Positions 12,294 through 26,300 of a stretch of DNA of 64,000 nucleotides are shown here, piece by piece (the stretch's first letter is position 1; every line of letters starts with the position of its first letter). The position numbers and the translations under genes were made by a program. The stretch covers positions 8,971,001-9,035,000 of the forward strand of contig NC_083565.1 in the NCBI RefSeq assembly GCF_019925205.1, read 5' to 3'. This DNA is from Metopolophium dirhodum (taxonomy: Eukaryota > Arthropoda > Insecta > Hemiptera > Aphididae). The notes below the pieces were generated by a model. The model had not been told where the DNA came from and did not search any database. It was given only the letters and a program-made list of their open reading frames with translations.

Positions 12294-13463
12294 GGTAGGT
12301 GGTATATATTATACTGAAAAACTGTGAATATACATATTAATAAAATAATTTTTATATAACTATAATTATTATAAAAATAATTAAGCACTAATAATAGCTC
12401 TGTGTCGGCATAAAAAAAATGTAATTACTTATATTATAATATAGTTTTATTTTTAAATTCAAAACACTAATTTTAATCATGCAATGTTAATTTGTTTAAT
12501 AAATACAAATTAATATATATTTAGTTTTACAATTAGTTTATAATTGTTTTTTTCTTATTGTACCTACCGTATAGACACTTTAATATCTCTTTCTAATAAT
12601 ATATTAGAATAATAATTATACACGATCAATTTTTATTATTGGCCCGAGCGAAGTATAGCCTTTCTATCTCTAATCACAACGTATATTACATTATCATTCC
12701 GCTATCTCTTACAAAGCGATTGGACCAACCGTCATGATACTTGAAATATTTATTCATTATTATCTGAAGGGTGCAAATAAATTAAGTTTAGCGTTTCTAG
12801 ATGCTGTCATAAAGTATTAAAGTAATTACTAATTATAATTAATTACTCATCTACAAAATAAAAAGTATATGTCTGGGCTGATTAATCAGCGTACATATTT
12901 ATGATAGCTAGAGACTTAAAAGTTGTATTGTACCTACGTACCACAATGTAAGGTTGCACTGATAAATGATTTTTAAAAATTTATTTTTTAATGATGGGCA
13001 TACACGGTGGTTTTGTTTCGGCAAACAGGATTACAGGAATCAAATATTTTGAAAATCAACAACGGTAAAGTTATAATAGAACGGCAAGATGAGTTGTATA
13101 ACGCTTGTGGAATTTATAGCAATAATATATAAAAACTTTTACGTTAAATGTTATATTTTATCTAAATCTAGAAACCAAAATATATTATATGAAAATGCTG
13201 TGATAAATCAATCATACATGAATTATACTTGTTATGATACTATATTCAATGTGTTGTGATATTAAAGATATATATCTTGAAAATATATAACAATATGATT
13301 GAATACCTATCGATCCACCCAACTTTTGTCCACGCACAAGCCACACACCTATAGTATATAATATATTATTTTATAAATAAATATATTTATGGGTACTTAT
13401 CAGACAGACCCACGACTTTGATACCGGTAAAGAGAATAATATTATTATTGTTATAAACATAAT

Positions 13464-13469
13464 TTTATT
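13464..13469 (-). terminator. Candidate Tmc polyadenylation signal (AATAAA)
   Basis: The minus strand reads AATAAA here, about 280 bases past the Tmc stop. A second AATAAA at 13748-13753 overlaps the stop codon itself. Which one is used cannot be told from sequence. In such A+T-rich DNA chance matches are common. Confidence 0.35.
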
Positions 13470-13748
13470 AAAATGTTATATTGTATTAGGTATACTGTTT
13501 TTTCAATACTTACTATTTTTAAATAAACTTACTATAGGTACCTATATTACAACTTTTAACATCGAAGTATAGAAACTGTTTTGGTGGACACGTGGTCAAT
13601 ATATTATTTGGTAGAAATGGAAAAGGTACACTTTTGATGGAGACGTGTTATGCCTAACTGCCATCCTACATGACTTTCGTATAACAAATGTAAAATCAAA
13701 CAAAAGTGACACGCAAACTACTTACGGTGTAAATCTGTTGTCTTCTAT

Positions 13749-14341
13749 TTATTCTTGTTGATTTTGCAGCTCTTCTACGTATTTTTGTCTTCTTCTCCTC
13801 GCCTCTTTGTACAATATCTGCGCCAACTTGAGCCTAGCCCTCTGCTTGACAGGCTGATCTACGGCAGTCACGGGACCTCCATCCTCAACGACGGCGCCTC
13901 CGACCGGAAGTTCAGCGGCTGTGGTCCTATGATGTGACCCGGAAACGTGTGAGGCAGCGGCGACCTGAGGTTGGACTGTTTCACGGATTTCCGGTACTGC
14001 TTCCGACTGATCCGACGACTCGGACTCAGACGACGCGTGCCGGACCACTTTGGACTTTTTCCACTTGCGCAGCGTCATTGCTGTGTCCCGGGGTTCTTCA
14101 CTTCTCGACGGCCGTCGGAGGTGGTGGTAGAGATGCTGCTGGTGATGGTGGTGATGATGGTGATGGTGTTGCAGTTGGGGTGGCTGATGGTGGTGATGAT
14201 TGCGTTGGAGCTTCGTGGGCTGAGGTTGCGTCTGCTGTTGCTGTTGATCTTCTCGACTGGGTTGGTGTTTATTTTTGGGCTGCTGATCCTCCGCTTCAAT
14301 GTGTACGAGTTTCTCACGCACTTTGTCCAACACCTCATTTT
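13749..14341 (-). CDS. Tmc: Tmc exon 13 (His/Gln-rich C-terminal tail and stop)
   Basis: This is the last coding exon, residues 1225-1420. It starts ENEVLDKVREKLVHIEAEDQ and passes through a Gln/His low-complexity region (PQLQHHHHHHHHHQQHLYHH). A basic Ser-rich stretch follows (RKWKKSKVVRHASSESESSD), and the tail ends KEARRRRQKYVEELQNQQE. The acceptor is TCAATTATAACACAG/AAAATG. The upstream ATG in this frame is intronic. The stop TAA overlaps an AATAAA. Long open frames on the plus strand here are artefacts of the biased codons. The tail is poorly conserved in the family, so its function cannot be read from sequence. Confidence 0.93.
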
Positions 14342-17300
14342 CTGTGTTATAATTGAAAAAAATTATTCTATCAGTCTCCAAAAATGACTGAAGGTATCAG
14401 TAATATAGAACTGGGTTTGCAATACTACTTTTATTACTTCTATAATTACTACAGTCTAATTTTAGTTTTCAAACTTAAAAATCAGTGCGATGGTTTATTG
14501 AAAGTATTTTGTATATAATACAAAAACGTAAAACGCTGACGATTAAATGTTTAAATATTTAAATTAGGTACTACTGTTACGGTTAAATCGATAAATAATA
14601 CAATACATAATTTTGAAAAAACAATCGTTTTAATTAATATAAAACAAACATATTATTACCTAATATGTTAATAGTTATTATTTTATACGTGAATATAGGT
14701 ATTATCATCCTAATAATAATAAATAATAAACGAGTTTGCAGGTTTAATATTTTTAACGGGAAATCATGGACCATCGCCGATTCTAGGCTTGCTGCAGGTA
14801 CCTATATTAGTTATTCGCCAAAATGTTTTAATCCTAATTTATATTCATTAGAAAACGTACTTGTAAACGACTTCTTTACACTTATAAATTAATTTTTTAA
14901 GTCCAATATTATAATCATTTTAAAAATCCTAATATTTTAAATTTTAAGACAAATTTTCAAGGGTAAAGTGTTTTTTCTCTCTTCTTACTTACTTGCCTAT
15001 TTTAAATATAATAACAAAAAATTTACGAATTTAAATCACAGTATAAAGTTCTATAATTTAATTAATATTTTCTCTACTAAGTATAAATGGAAAATATAGA
15101 TACCTATCATAATATTGCTATTAATAAATAATAATACCTAATGGTTTTATATAAAAATGAAGTGTATAATTGTGAAATTTTAGATTTTAAATTTGACATT
15201 GTATCACATCTTTAGTTTATGAACAACGTTTCAATACCTATTTATTAGTCTAAAATAATGTATAAGAAATAGTTGATAAGATGAAGTGACAAATTTAAAA
15301 TTTGTTAAATAATAATGGTTTTAAAAAAGAAAATTACTACTTACAGTATTCAATAAATGCTTACACATATAAAAGGGTTTTAAAATGCAAACAGTTATAT
15401 TTTTCACTTGCCCACGTTAACTGCGATGAAGTCAAACTAAAAATTTTAAAATTTAATTTATTAACTATGTATTTGATGATATATTATTATACATACATCA
15501 TAATAGTATTATCAATTATCATTATATAGAAAATTGTATGCAAAATTTAGACTCACAACTTTTAAGTCTTATTGTGATAATATCGTTATAATAATATAGT
15601 ATATAGGTAATATAATTATTGACTATTCGTTCGGTAAATAAAAAATACTCGAAAAACAAATTGATTTGGTTACCTATTATATATACCTATCTATAATGAG
15701 AATTGAGTGTACCTATGTATTTCATACAACATTATTTTTTATTTTGTTTTTGAACTCAAATCTAGAATTTATTCACCAAACAAATAATATTTTCGGAAAA
15801 AGGCTGAATCGCGATCGATAAACTATTATTATACTAGGCCAGTGTCCATTCGGACGGGAGAGTTTGTCATTAACAACCACGCACTACACCGTCACCATTA
15901 AGTTGTAGTTATACCGGTACGTGCATATAGTGCGGTTCACTAAATCCCGCCACGCGAGTGCGTTATTTATTCAGTCTTTTGAATTATTAAATGCTCCCGG
16001 ATTGGTATAAGGGTTTTATTTACGTCCCGGGCAAAGGGGGGTGAGGTCGGTCGGCCGGGGACGCGGCGGCACCGTCGATTATCATTTTATGTTTATCGCT
16101 GATCTGTATTATCTACTACTACTACTACTACGTATAGTTTAAGCTATATAGTATACGTATATATTAATTGTATATACTGCAGTTGGACACGTGTGACGTG
16201 TCTATATATTATTATTACAGGTACTTACACAGATTTGTACTTTATATGCCTACAACTACGATTATAATATACTACTATGGCACTATAGTCTGTGTTATAA
16301 TAATCTCAACGTCACTTATCAGAGTGCCATTTTTAGTTTTTATCGCACTGAACGCCAACGGTAATCGGAATATCGTGTACGTTGTAGGTATTATAGTGCA
16401 TTATACATAGTATACAGTAACACTATACTATATAGTATATAATATAAGCATTACAAACGTTAAACTGAAAACACTGCATTTACTTATGATTTTATATTGT
16501 GAATTGTGATAAATGTTTACAATCGGCATTTGTTATTTCCACAGTCCACACCAACGCGACGGCCGGAATAGCCGAATTGATCAATTTGACACATTTTATT
16601 ATTATATATATATATATTATATATAGATCATGTTTATTGTACCTAACGTCGATCTTAACCATTTTGTATCCATATAATAGTAATATACTGATATGCAATA
16701 ATAATTGTAATAAAAATAGGTAGGCATATTGCTTGAAAATATTTTAGCTTGATGATCAAAAGCCTTGATCGATGCCAGAATAGCTGATAGTGTATGACTA
16801 CACAATTATAATTTAATACTAGGACTAGGATTTAAATGACGTTAAAAATATGAAAAATGCTCTTACAAATATCAAAAATGGCCTTTCAAAAAATACAATT
16901 ATGATCTAAGAAAATTACCAAGAATTAACCTAGGATATCGTCAGAAATCAAGATATTTTTTTTAATCGTTTTATCTAAACACCGGATTACCAGATTATGT
17001 TGTTTTGGTACAATATGTGTATTTATATATTATTATATATATATTTTCGTAATGTTACTAGAAATAGGTGAAAAATAACCTAAAAAAAAATAATGCCTTA
17101 AAAATGCACTCAAACATCAAACACCTCAAAAAACACGAAAAATGACCAAAAAAGAAGGTTGTCGACATAATTTTTAGTGTGTACTTGTAACACATTCATT
17201 TCTTGGAAAGTATTATGTCAAGCATTTTAGAAAAAATATGCAAATGCATCGAAATCCAAGCCTTAGTTATTACCGTACTTATTTAACACAATGTACCTAA

Positions 17301-20300
17301 AAGGAACACATGTAGTATAGGTATTAACCTAATCCATAGTCATTTTGAATTTTTTTTTAAATGTGTGTCTTAATAGGCACTGCATCTCAAAGTGTTTACA
17401 AAAATTACCTTGTTTTTAAAATGAAAGTTATAACCACATTTACTTTTATAAGGTTATTGCAAAAACAAGTTAGGAAAGCTCTCATTTCGAGAGTGCTAAA
17501 TTCCCTGTTTCTAAACGTATTTTACAACGCAATAAATTATGACTCCAAATACAATTTATGTACAGTTACTAAGGACAATAAACAAACACAAATCAACAAT
17601 ATATATCAGCAATCGTAACTATGTACTGGTAATAAATAAATAAAAATCAACAATCGTAACTATGTAGGTACTGGTGTTATAAACATATGTTTAGAAGAAG
17701 CCTATAAGGCTGCCAGAACACAATTAATTTTTCTCAAAAACCGAGGTATATTCTCAACGAATATTTCAAAAAACTAGTTTTTCTATTATTAATTTAATAA
17801 TGATTTATTATTTAATAAGTTAGAGTAAAACAAAAAAAAAGCCCGAAGAAAAATATTATAATGGACATAGGAAAACTGTATTTATTTTATTACTAGATAA
17901 GTAAATATATAATATGTCTATGCCACTTGGAACCGGAATATTAAAAATAATATATATTTTAAGGCGGGTTGATTATGAAAAATTGGCCACTTGGTACAGG
18001 TTTCCAGTACCTACCAAATTAGCATCCCAATCCGTCCCCCGAGTATAAGTATTATTTCTGGCATGTGCGGTCTTACCCATGAGCTTTTTCTCAGCAATTT
18101 TAAACACGGAGCTTGGAACGTCTGTCAGCTGTTTGCTGTCTGGCATTATATGTCTCCACTTTGCCAGCGTTGTGTCCATGCACGTGTAATCGTCGTCGTC
18201 ATCGTCGCCGACACCACCACCCTGCTTCTTCCTGTTTACTAACTGAAACATTTTTCGACGTTCTTCGGTCCGTTCCCGTCTCAGCTGCGTCTGCGAATAT
18301 CATGATAATTACAATCACTATTATAGGGACGGTGGTAACATAATATTTTTAGGTGTGGGATTTCACATGCAACATAACTTGCCCCGGACCGTCCGGATGA
18401 CCAGTGTTACTATCACTTCATCGAAGTCTAAGTGTAGCTGCAATAGTTCAGATGGTTGATGCGGGGGCTAACGCGGACTTATGGCCACCTCTAATAGTTC
18501 ATGTTTGAGAAGTATACTTAATGTTATGTTAAACCTCGTACTATTGGAACGATTCGATAGTAATTATTATTTTATAACTACCTACTTAGGAACCTACGAA
18601 TGTAGAAATTAAATTTGATTCCATCACTATCTATTTTTGGAGTCAATAGTTTTAAATCTTTGAAACTTGTACCAAAATCGTCTTGTAGGTACTCTTATTC
18701 TGGAAATAATAATGTTTTTTTTATATTTTGTATTAAAATTTACTATTTTATTATTAAATTATTACTTACCTACCTATAAACATTGTCGGCAAGTTTATAT
18801 ATATATATATTTTTTAATAGAAGTACTTCAACTAAATTAATATAAATTATAATATATTAATATTACCCTTGTCTTTAATTATATTAACTGACATTTTGTC
18901 TGTTTCATTATGTATATAAAGTGCATGTATTTTGTAGTCATGCGAATTTGTTTGTCTACTTAAATAGGAGCTTTATTATTAATGTAAACATTTATTATTA
19001 TTATTTATAGTTTTACTGACTGTGTTCTTGTCTTAACTTATTGATGAGTAATATACATAATATTTTAGAAAATTTGTTAAAAGAGGTGACTTCAATTTCA
19101 ACTTAATCTCCTCAAAAGGTACCTATCCTATATTAGTAAATTACTAATACATAGGTTATTACAATGGGTCATCAAATATGTATGAGAAAACGGTTTGTTG
19201 AATGTTAACCGGTAATGACTTTGGTAAACGAACGTGCATAAATATTATAATATGTTTATTTATATAGACTATTAAGTAATTTTATATCGTTAAACGGTTC
19301 TTCAGTGACATTCAATTTAACATTTAGGCATTCAGCTAGGTATAATATACTGAATTATTGTGAAGTGAAAATGTAAATTTCAAATGTCTAACCGTCAACA
19401 AAACAGTAATATACCTGCTTATGTCTTTTATAGTATATTCCAAAAAAATATTGGTCAATGTTCAGATTTGTATTGTATTAACAGTTAATTTATTTTTATT
19501 AAGTTTGCAATGTTAATTGCATTATTCATTCAAAATGTCCCCTCTTTCATCATATATTGTATAATATTATCGTGACGTGTTTTGTGGACAATTAAGATTA
19601 ATCGATTTCTTCCGTCATTCTGTATCCCTTATTATTCACAATCGTTTTAATTCACGCGGGTTATTGTGCATACACAATTGTATAAATGTAACAATACGTT
19701 TTGATCGTCTGCTTAGATTTCTGTTTTAATTAATAACCCAGTGTCGTACAATGGCTGAGTAAACTTTCCGTAAGACAAACTTCTTATTATATTCGTACAA
19801 CTAAGCAAGTGACAACATTATTTTGAATTTTTATCGCATATATTAAAACAATCCATGAATGGATGTCTAAAACGATTAAGTTTAAATTAAAACTTAATTT
19901 TTTTTTAAAGATATAATAAAATAAACAAGTTTTGAGAATTTTAGAGCCAAGGTGCTGCCACCCATCCTTATAAATTTCAATTTTTAAATTAAGTTTACCC
20001 GAGTTACATAATTAAATAGAGCCACCTAAAACAACCCCTCCTCTCACGTTAGCACTCCTCATACGCCACATAAAAATACGACAGAGTGGAAGATCGTTTT
20101 TATGTTTTAATCATATGATTATTCAAATTATATTTGACATTCTTACATAAATTTAAACTATGATATGAGGGACCATTTTTTTTTTACATTATTTTTGGAC
20201 TTAGTGGATATGTGACGATTTTATCAAGGTACAGACTATATACATATAGGTATACTACAATGCAAATACGATAAATTCTAAATAGTAGTCGTAGACACGC

Positions 20301-23300
20301 CACAGTACAAGTAACCTGTGAATAATAAATAAATACCTATGTGATAATGTAGGTATGTGCTTATACTTTAAGCGCTGTCCTTAGTTCGTTACCTTCAGGT
20401 TTCGTTGGACTTGAAGTTATGAGGGTCGCAGATATAATATACGCAAGACTCATTTCGCTAGTATGTCGTCGCAATGCACATTACACTTTACGCACCCTCA
20501 AATTGCTATCCGAAAACGGTGTTAATCAAAAATCGTCGAGAATCTGACGGCTTGACGATAACAGAAAAACAGTGGGTGGCTACAACAGATTCCCATTAAT
20601 ACATATCAATGAAAAATGTCGCCGTTAAACCGGGTTGCGAATCGCGTAAACCAATATGGACAACGGTCGCGGTATCAAGTGGGCCACTTCGACCACGGTT
20701 TCAATTCGGTTATCGCGGTTCACGTTGTGTATGGTGAACTCGCAGAAATAATAATATAATTTTTCGCTATCGGTCAGTCTTCGTGCAATTACAACGATGG
20801 CCGTCAATCGTTTTCTTTGCGTCCGCCACTTTTTCTGATTTTCAACGATTCTCGACTTCGACAGCGTGAAGTTCTTAAGTGAGTAGTATAATATATTTGC
20901 CAATCCTGGGACAACTCGTCCTCGTCCTCGTCTTTTGCTCGTCCTATTGTGTTCGTCGTCGTTTCTAGTCGGTAACGTAGCCGATGTATTTTATTTACAT
21001 ACGCGCATGCGCTCGTCGGTTCACCTGCCCGCCACGTAGCCGATGAGAAACGACGATGAACACAATGGGACAAGCAAAAGACGAGGACGAGTTGTGTTCG
21101 TGTTCGTCGTCGTCGTTTCTCGTCGGCTACGTTGCGGGCAGGTGAACCGACGAGCGCATGCGCGTATGTAAATAAAATACATCGGCTACGTTACCGACTA
21201 GAAACGACGATGAACACAATAGGACGAGCAAAAGACGAGCAAAAGACGAGGACGAGTTGTCCCAGGATTGGCAAATATATATATACTGCTTAAGTGTGTT
21301 AAGTGTTGTTCATCGTAAACGACTTAAAAAGTCTAGAAAATTCTAAAAAAAAATCTAGAAGTACGCAGTCGTCAACGATCTTTTTTTCCTCGCCTGCCCT
21401 GTCATTCGATTCCTGATCAAACCGTTTTCGCATTGACGAGTGCCTGCCTACCTACCTACGACCTACCTATTATTAATAGTGGTGTCCTGATAGACAGTGC
21501 TACGAAATTCCAGCGGTAGAGTCTGGTGGTGTATCTTTGTGTATAGCATTTATAAATAATATCGTATTATAATATTATATTAATTGCGAACCACGTAATT
21601 TAGGGTCCGACCAAATACACGTCGCTCATTCCAGGTAGATAACGATCCGAGGGCGGCGCATATAGGTAAGCGCGTAAGACGCATATAATGATGTTAGGTA
21701 CCTATATTATTCAGAGGTTCCTTGTAGCCCTGTCTTAGCAGGGATATACCGTTATTCGTACACTTCTGCAGTTATATCATGACAGTTATATTACCGTTAT
21801 TTGAAATGTATTTTAATATAATATACATATTATAATGTACCCGCGTGCATCTTAGATAAATTTGTAAAATTCAAGTCAAACCTTGATAAAATATTCACGT
21901 TGTTCGCCCTCCGCTGATTTGTATTCATCAAATTATTATCATACAAAGAAGAATAATATGATACATGTACAATTAATTATACATACAAATGGTGGGCTGT
22001 AACTTGTAAATTTCCCACTGTATGTATAATTTAAAAAGGTACTACCTATATTATTGGAAGTTGGAACTTTACAGATACAGTACATTTAAAAAAACAAATT
22101 ATGCTAACACTGAGAGCGTACTCTTGATATCACTAACCGTAATGTTGGTTATATCATGAGCGTACTAAATTCTCGGTTTCTATGCGTATTTTAATACATT
22201 TCAATAAAATAATATAATACCATACTATACAATATGTACGTTTGTAAGACACCGAAAACAGTATCTACAACATGTTGGTATGAAGTCTTGATAATAATTA
22301 ATTTCAAAACATTTAGAATATAAGTTCAGATAACGATAAGTGAGATAAAGTGACAACTTAGTATTAAAAATGTTTGTAGTTTCACAGTTTTAAAAATTTC
22401 TATTTGCTTCTACTCTACCAAAAAAACTTGGTTACCTACTTCGTTGTGGAAAATTATAATTATAACATTCACATTTCATTACGTGATAGACATCAATCAT
22501 TTCATTACACTACAGTTATTTTTTTCCGAGGATCATTATTCATTAATAATAATTGTGCATGGCACGATACTTTTCGTATAATATTATTTTAACTTCGACT
22601 CACGACCACCGTACGGGACGCAAGCCGGGTGGGTTCACTTACTTTTAGGTCGTTGTTGGCTTCCCGGAGCGACGACGTGAGCGAGGCCAAGTAGTATATG
22701 ATAAGGATGAGCAGCAACAGCAGCGGTATGACGATTCCGGGCGACGCTATGTAGTCGAGGACGCGGTGCACATGCGGGTTGGGCACGGCCTTCTTGATCG
22801 AATTGGTGAAGATGTGATAGATCTTCTTGTACTGCGAGAACGGGCCGCAGTGCCACGACGGTTCGATCCACACGATGGCGTAGCCGACCGGCAACACGCA
22901 CAAGAACAGCATCGTGAGGAGCAGGCCCAGGTAGAAGTTGTTGCTCCGGCTGGCCCGGAACACGACGTCGTGCGGCACGTTGCACGTGAGCACCGCCCAC
23001 GACCGCACGTACATCATGATCATCAACTTGACCACGTTGATGATGGGCAGCCCGGGAGAGAAGAACATGCCCATCCACACCATACCCTGGTTGTTGACCA
23101 GGTGCAGTATGTTCTCGGCGATCTTGAAATCGCCGTACTGCGGGAACCGCTTCTCCAGGTTCCAGCACCAGCACCGGTTCATGTACCGCACGAACACAGC
23201 ACGCGCAAAGTCCACGAATATCGTCGAAATGATTGTCGACACCTGACAAAAATAACGGTAAAAAGATTGTTTTAAATTCCCTGACAGTTGGGTTAGATCG

Positions 23301-26300
23301 GCCCGGTAGGACTTGAGCTGTAGGTTTCAAACACAAATATTAAAACAGTTAAGAACCGACGTGACGTGATATCATACACAATTAAAATCTGCATTCAATA
23401 TAAAAACCGTTACCTAAACATGTACAAATATTAATACACAAAACAGAAACCAGTAATAGATTGAAATTATACGTTAATCGCCGAAGTTTAACAACCAAAC
23501 CGAAAAGAAGGCTTGTAAGCAAAAAATCAATCCAAACAGAGCTAATATTATATATTTTATATAGTTGTTTTTGGTCTCAAACGTTTGCTTTAAGTTCAAT
23601 TACTAATTTAATATTTATTTCTTTTTTGACACGAGTATTCAAATAATCTTTTCCCAGTTTTTCCGACCCATAGTTAGTGAAACAAAAAATGTACTCATTT
23701 TTACACCGACAGTTGAATATAATTTGACACTCGAGGATATTATACTATTCTCAAATAATAAATATAAATATTTAAACACAAGTATACATAAGGAAACATT
23801 CTAAATATGTTGATTATAGTTATGATTAAACTCAAATACAACCTATAAGTACCAATTAAATGTAGAATTATCGGAGTTTTAATAATTTTTATATATCACT
23901 GTAATTATGTGTATACCGAATCTAAATTATTCTTCTTATAAAACACTTTTGAGAAATAAAGATGGTTTATCGCATCGGATATAGTATGGAATATTTTTTG
24001 AAGAGTATAATAATAATTATGGTACATCTGCGTCGCTTTTTAGCACGTGATAAATAATATTTGTATAAGCTCGCATGCATTCATATTTTTCGTTATATTC
24101 CGTCCTTTACACATAATATTGATATTATAATGTATAGCGAACACGCTTTTGTTTTTTGCTTTTTACACACGTGCATACTTGACACGTGTATGGACACTCG
24201 TACGTTAAAAATAAAAATACGTTTTCATCGAACACAACCTTTATAAACGACGTCATGAAAAAAATTTCAAAAACAATATTGCGAGCGTGAGAGTATTTAT
24301 ATAAATTTATGCAACCAGCCATTGCAAAGTGGTTTTATTTCCCTAAAACCACACAAAATCAATACAAAATCATAATAACACACAAATGTGTATATTTATT
24401 ATTTATTACTAGGTATGCACTTGTGAAATTTCTACACGAAAACTATAATATAATATAATATCTCGTTTGACTGTTGAAAACGTATATAAATATATGTATC
24501 CACGTACCTACTTCGAATCTGTCGAAGTCGACAGTATGAATCAATGATCGAAAAAACAAGCGAAAAGAATGAATGTCGAAAACTTGACACGGAGTCTTTC
24601 AGTTTATGGTTGGAGAATTCTATTAAGTACCTACCTATTGTTCACTCAGATGTTCATAATGTCAAGACAATTCACTATAAAATTTCAATTTTTTTTTGAA
24701 TTGGTGTTATAAAAGTTTACTTACCCACGTAACGTTACTTGTAGTGTGTATTATTAACTATTCAATGGTCCACGGAATTAATATTTTACCATCTCTCCGA
24801 AAACAACTGTTGATGGAAATATATTTTTTTCAATGTAACAGTGTTTTTATTAAGATTAATTATTAAAAGGTTTTCGATTGCTATTTTTTTTTTTTTATGT
24901 ATTTCATGTGACAATTGGTTTTGCGACATAACACTTTACGTACATAGTTTTACCACACACGTGGAATTCATGTATATTAAAAACTCGGATACTCTACCTT
25001 CGACCGATGTTTAAATAAAAAAGAAACATATATATATATCGCCACCGCCCCCAAGTGTGAGGGTGCTAAATATTCATACCGAGTTCGTGCCCACGTCAAC
25101 CCAATAAAGGTTGTCTTATTGAAAAAAGACTAATACGAAAAGCAATACACATTGCACTTTTAAAATTCTGAGTGGAGCAAGGAATCTATTCGGTTAAAAT
25201 GCAATTTGTTTTATTCTTTGGTAAACACTATTTGAATTCGAGGTAGTAAAAAGCTCATTGTGTAACACTTTTTGGATTGAAGATTTAACAAGATATATAA
25301 GTGTATGTACTATTTAGAGACCCGAGATGTTTTTAAAATTTTCAAGAAGGTTTTAAAAAAATAAAATCTATAATCAACCAATTATTTTTTACACTCTAAC
25401 ACTATCTCAATAGCCTAACCAACCATTCAATCGTATAATATATTTTTATTTAACTTACACGAAATGTTGTATATTAAAAAAAAAATGTAGACGTAACATT
25501 TTTTAAATATTAAGTTGGTGTTCATATTATATTTTTAAGATTTAAATAAAATACAATTATTATTATAATCGTAAACGCAAGCTCACAACAAGTTAAAATA
25601 TGATAAAATATATAATATTATATACTAAATACTTATTCGTATATAAAATTTAAATGTTGGTAACAATATATTGTAACACAAAATATAAAGATATTGGTCA
25701 ATGGTCAACAGCTTTATAAGTGGTAGCTTTACTAGCAAATAGTGGAGTACTTAAGTTGTTATTAATTTCAAAATTGTAAATCTAGTTCTTTGATCTAAAC
25801 TATGTAATCTACCAATTTGACTGTGTTATAGTGAATTTCTTTTATGGTTCCTCTGAAACGACGAATCGAGGCAGTCACTTAATTTGTTTTGTGATGAGGC
25901 ACCACGATCACATCATTTCCATTTATGGAGAATCTCACCGCCCCGCTTGTTGGGGCCTATAAGGATTCTTTTGAATATTGAAACAAGCACTAAGTTCCAG
26001 TTGATTATACTATTAATATGATATTCAATTATTGAATGTACCGGAGTAAGACGAACGACAATCTGTTTTTATTTTATAAGTGTACATTTGTATTAATAAT
26101 TTTTGTAATAATCATTTTATACAGTTATTACAATCCTAAATGTTGTTTTTATATTACGTATAAATGTATAAGAGAGAAAAAATGTTAGTTATTATAACAT
26201 AGTACGTTATACATTTAAAAAAAATATAGTATATAATATTATAGATATAAATTAGACATTCACGCTATAAAATTATAATCAGCTTATCTAGCATGTTTGA

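Larger units (their letters stand above)
1..13463. other. Region downstream of Tmc: noncoding, rich in small mobile elements
   Basis: I find no convincing protein-coding gene here. Open frames are short, mostly AT-biased and lack recognisable domains. The region carries inverted-repeat elements near 1.7, 5.2, 9.2, 10.4, 11.2 and 12.1 kb, a 26-base tandem array at 2.94 kb, and a repeat copy at 2.76-3.46 kb, each listed separately. A GC-richer stretch at 5.9-6.5 kb has a TATA-like element. The remaining sequence is featureless A+T-rich DNA. Confidence 0.7.
14342..18076 (-). other. Tmc intron 12 (3.7 kb)
   Basis: This is A+T-rich noncoding DNA. It holds an inverted-repeat element at about 16818-17267 and a GC-rich stretch at 15840-16080 (listed separately). 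Short open frames in it are AT-biased and show no recognisable domains. Confidence 0.8.
18291..22642 (-). other. Tmc intron 11 (4.35 kb)
   Basis: This intron is mostly A+T-rich. It carries the 390-base palindrome (20891-21281) and next to it a GC-richer open frame (20625-20880) of unknown nature, both listed separately. I recognise nothing else in it. Confidence 0.8.

Noticed and set aside
13934..14387. Long open frames on the plus strand opposite the last Tmc exon
   Set aside because: They are shadows of the His/Gln/Arg-rich minus-strand coding sequence, which has splice support and joins the Tmc frame.
22635..23336. Second minus-strand frame of 233 codons and plus-strand frames over the TM6-TM10 exon
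   Set aside because: They are off-frame readings of a GC-rich coding exon. The true frame is fixed by SRSNNFYLG and other TMC signatures.
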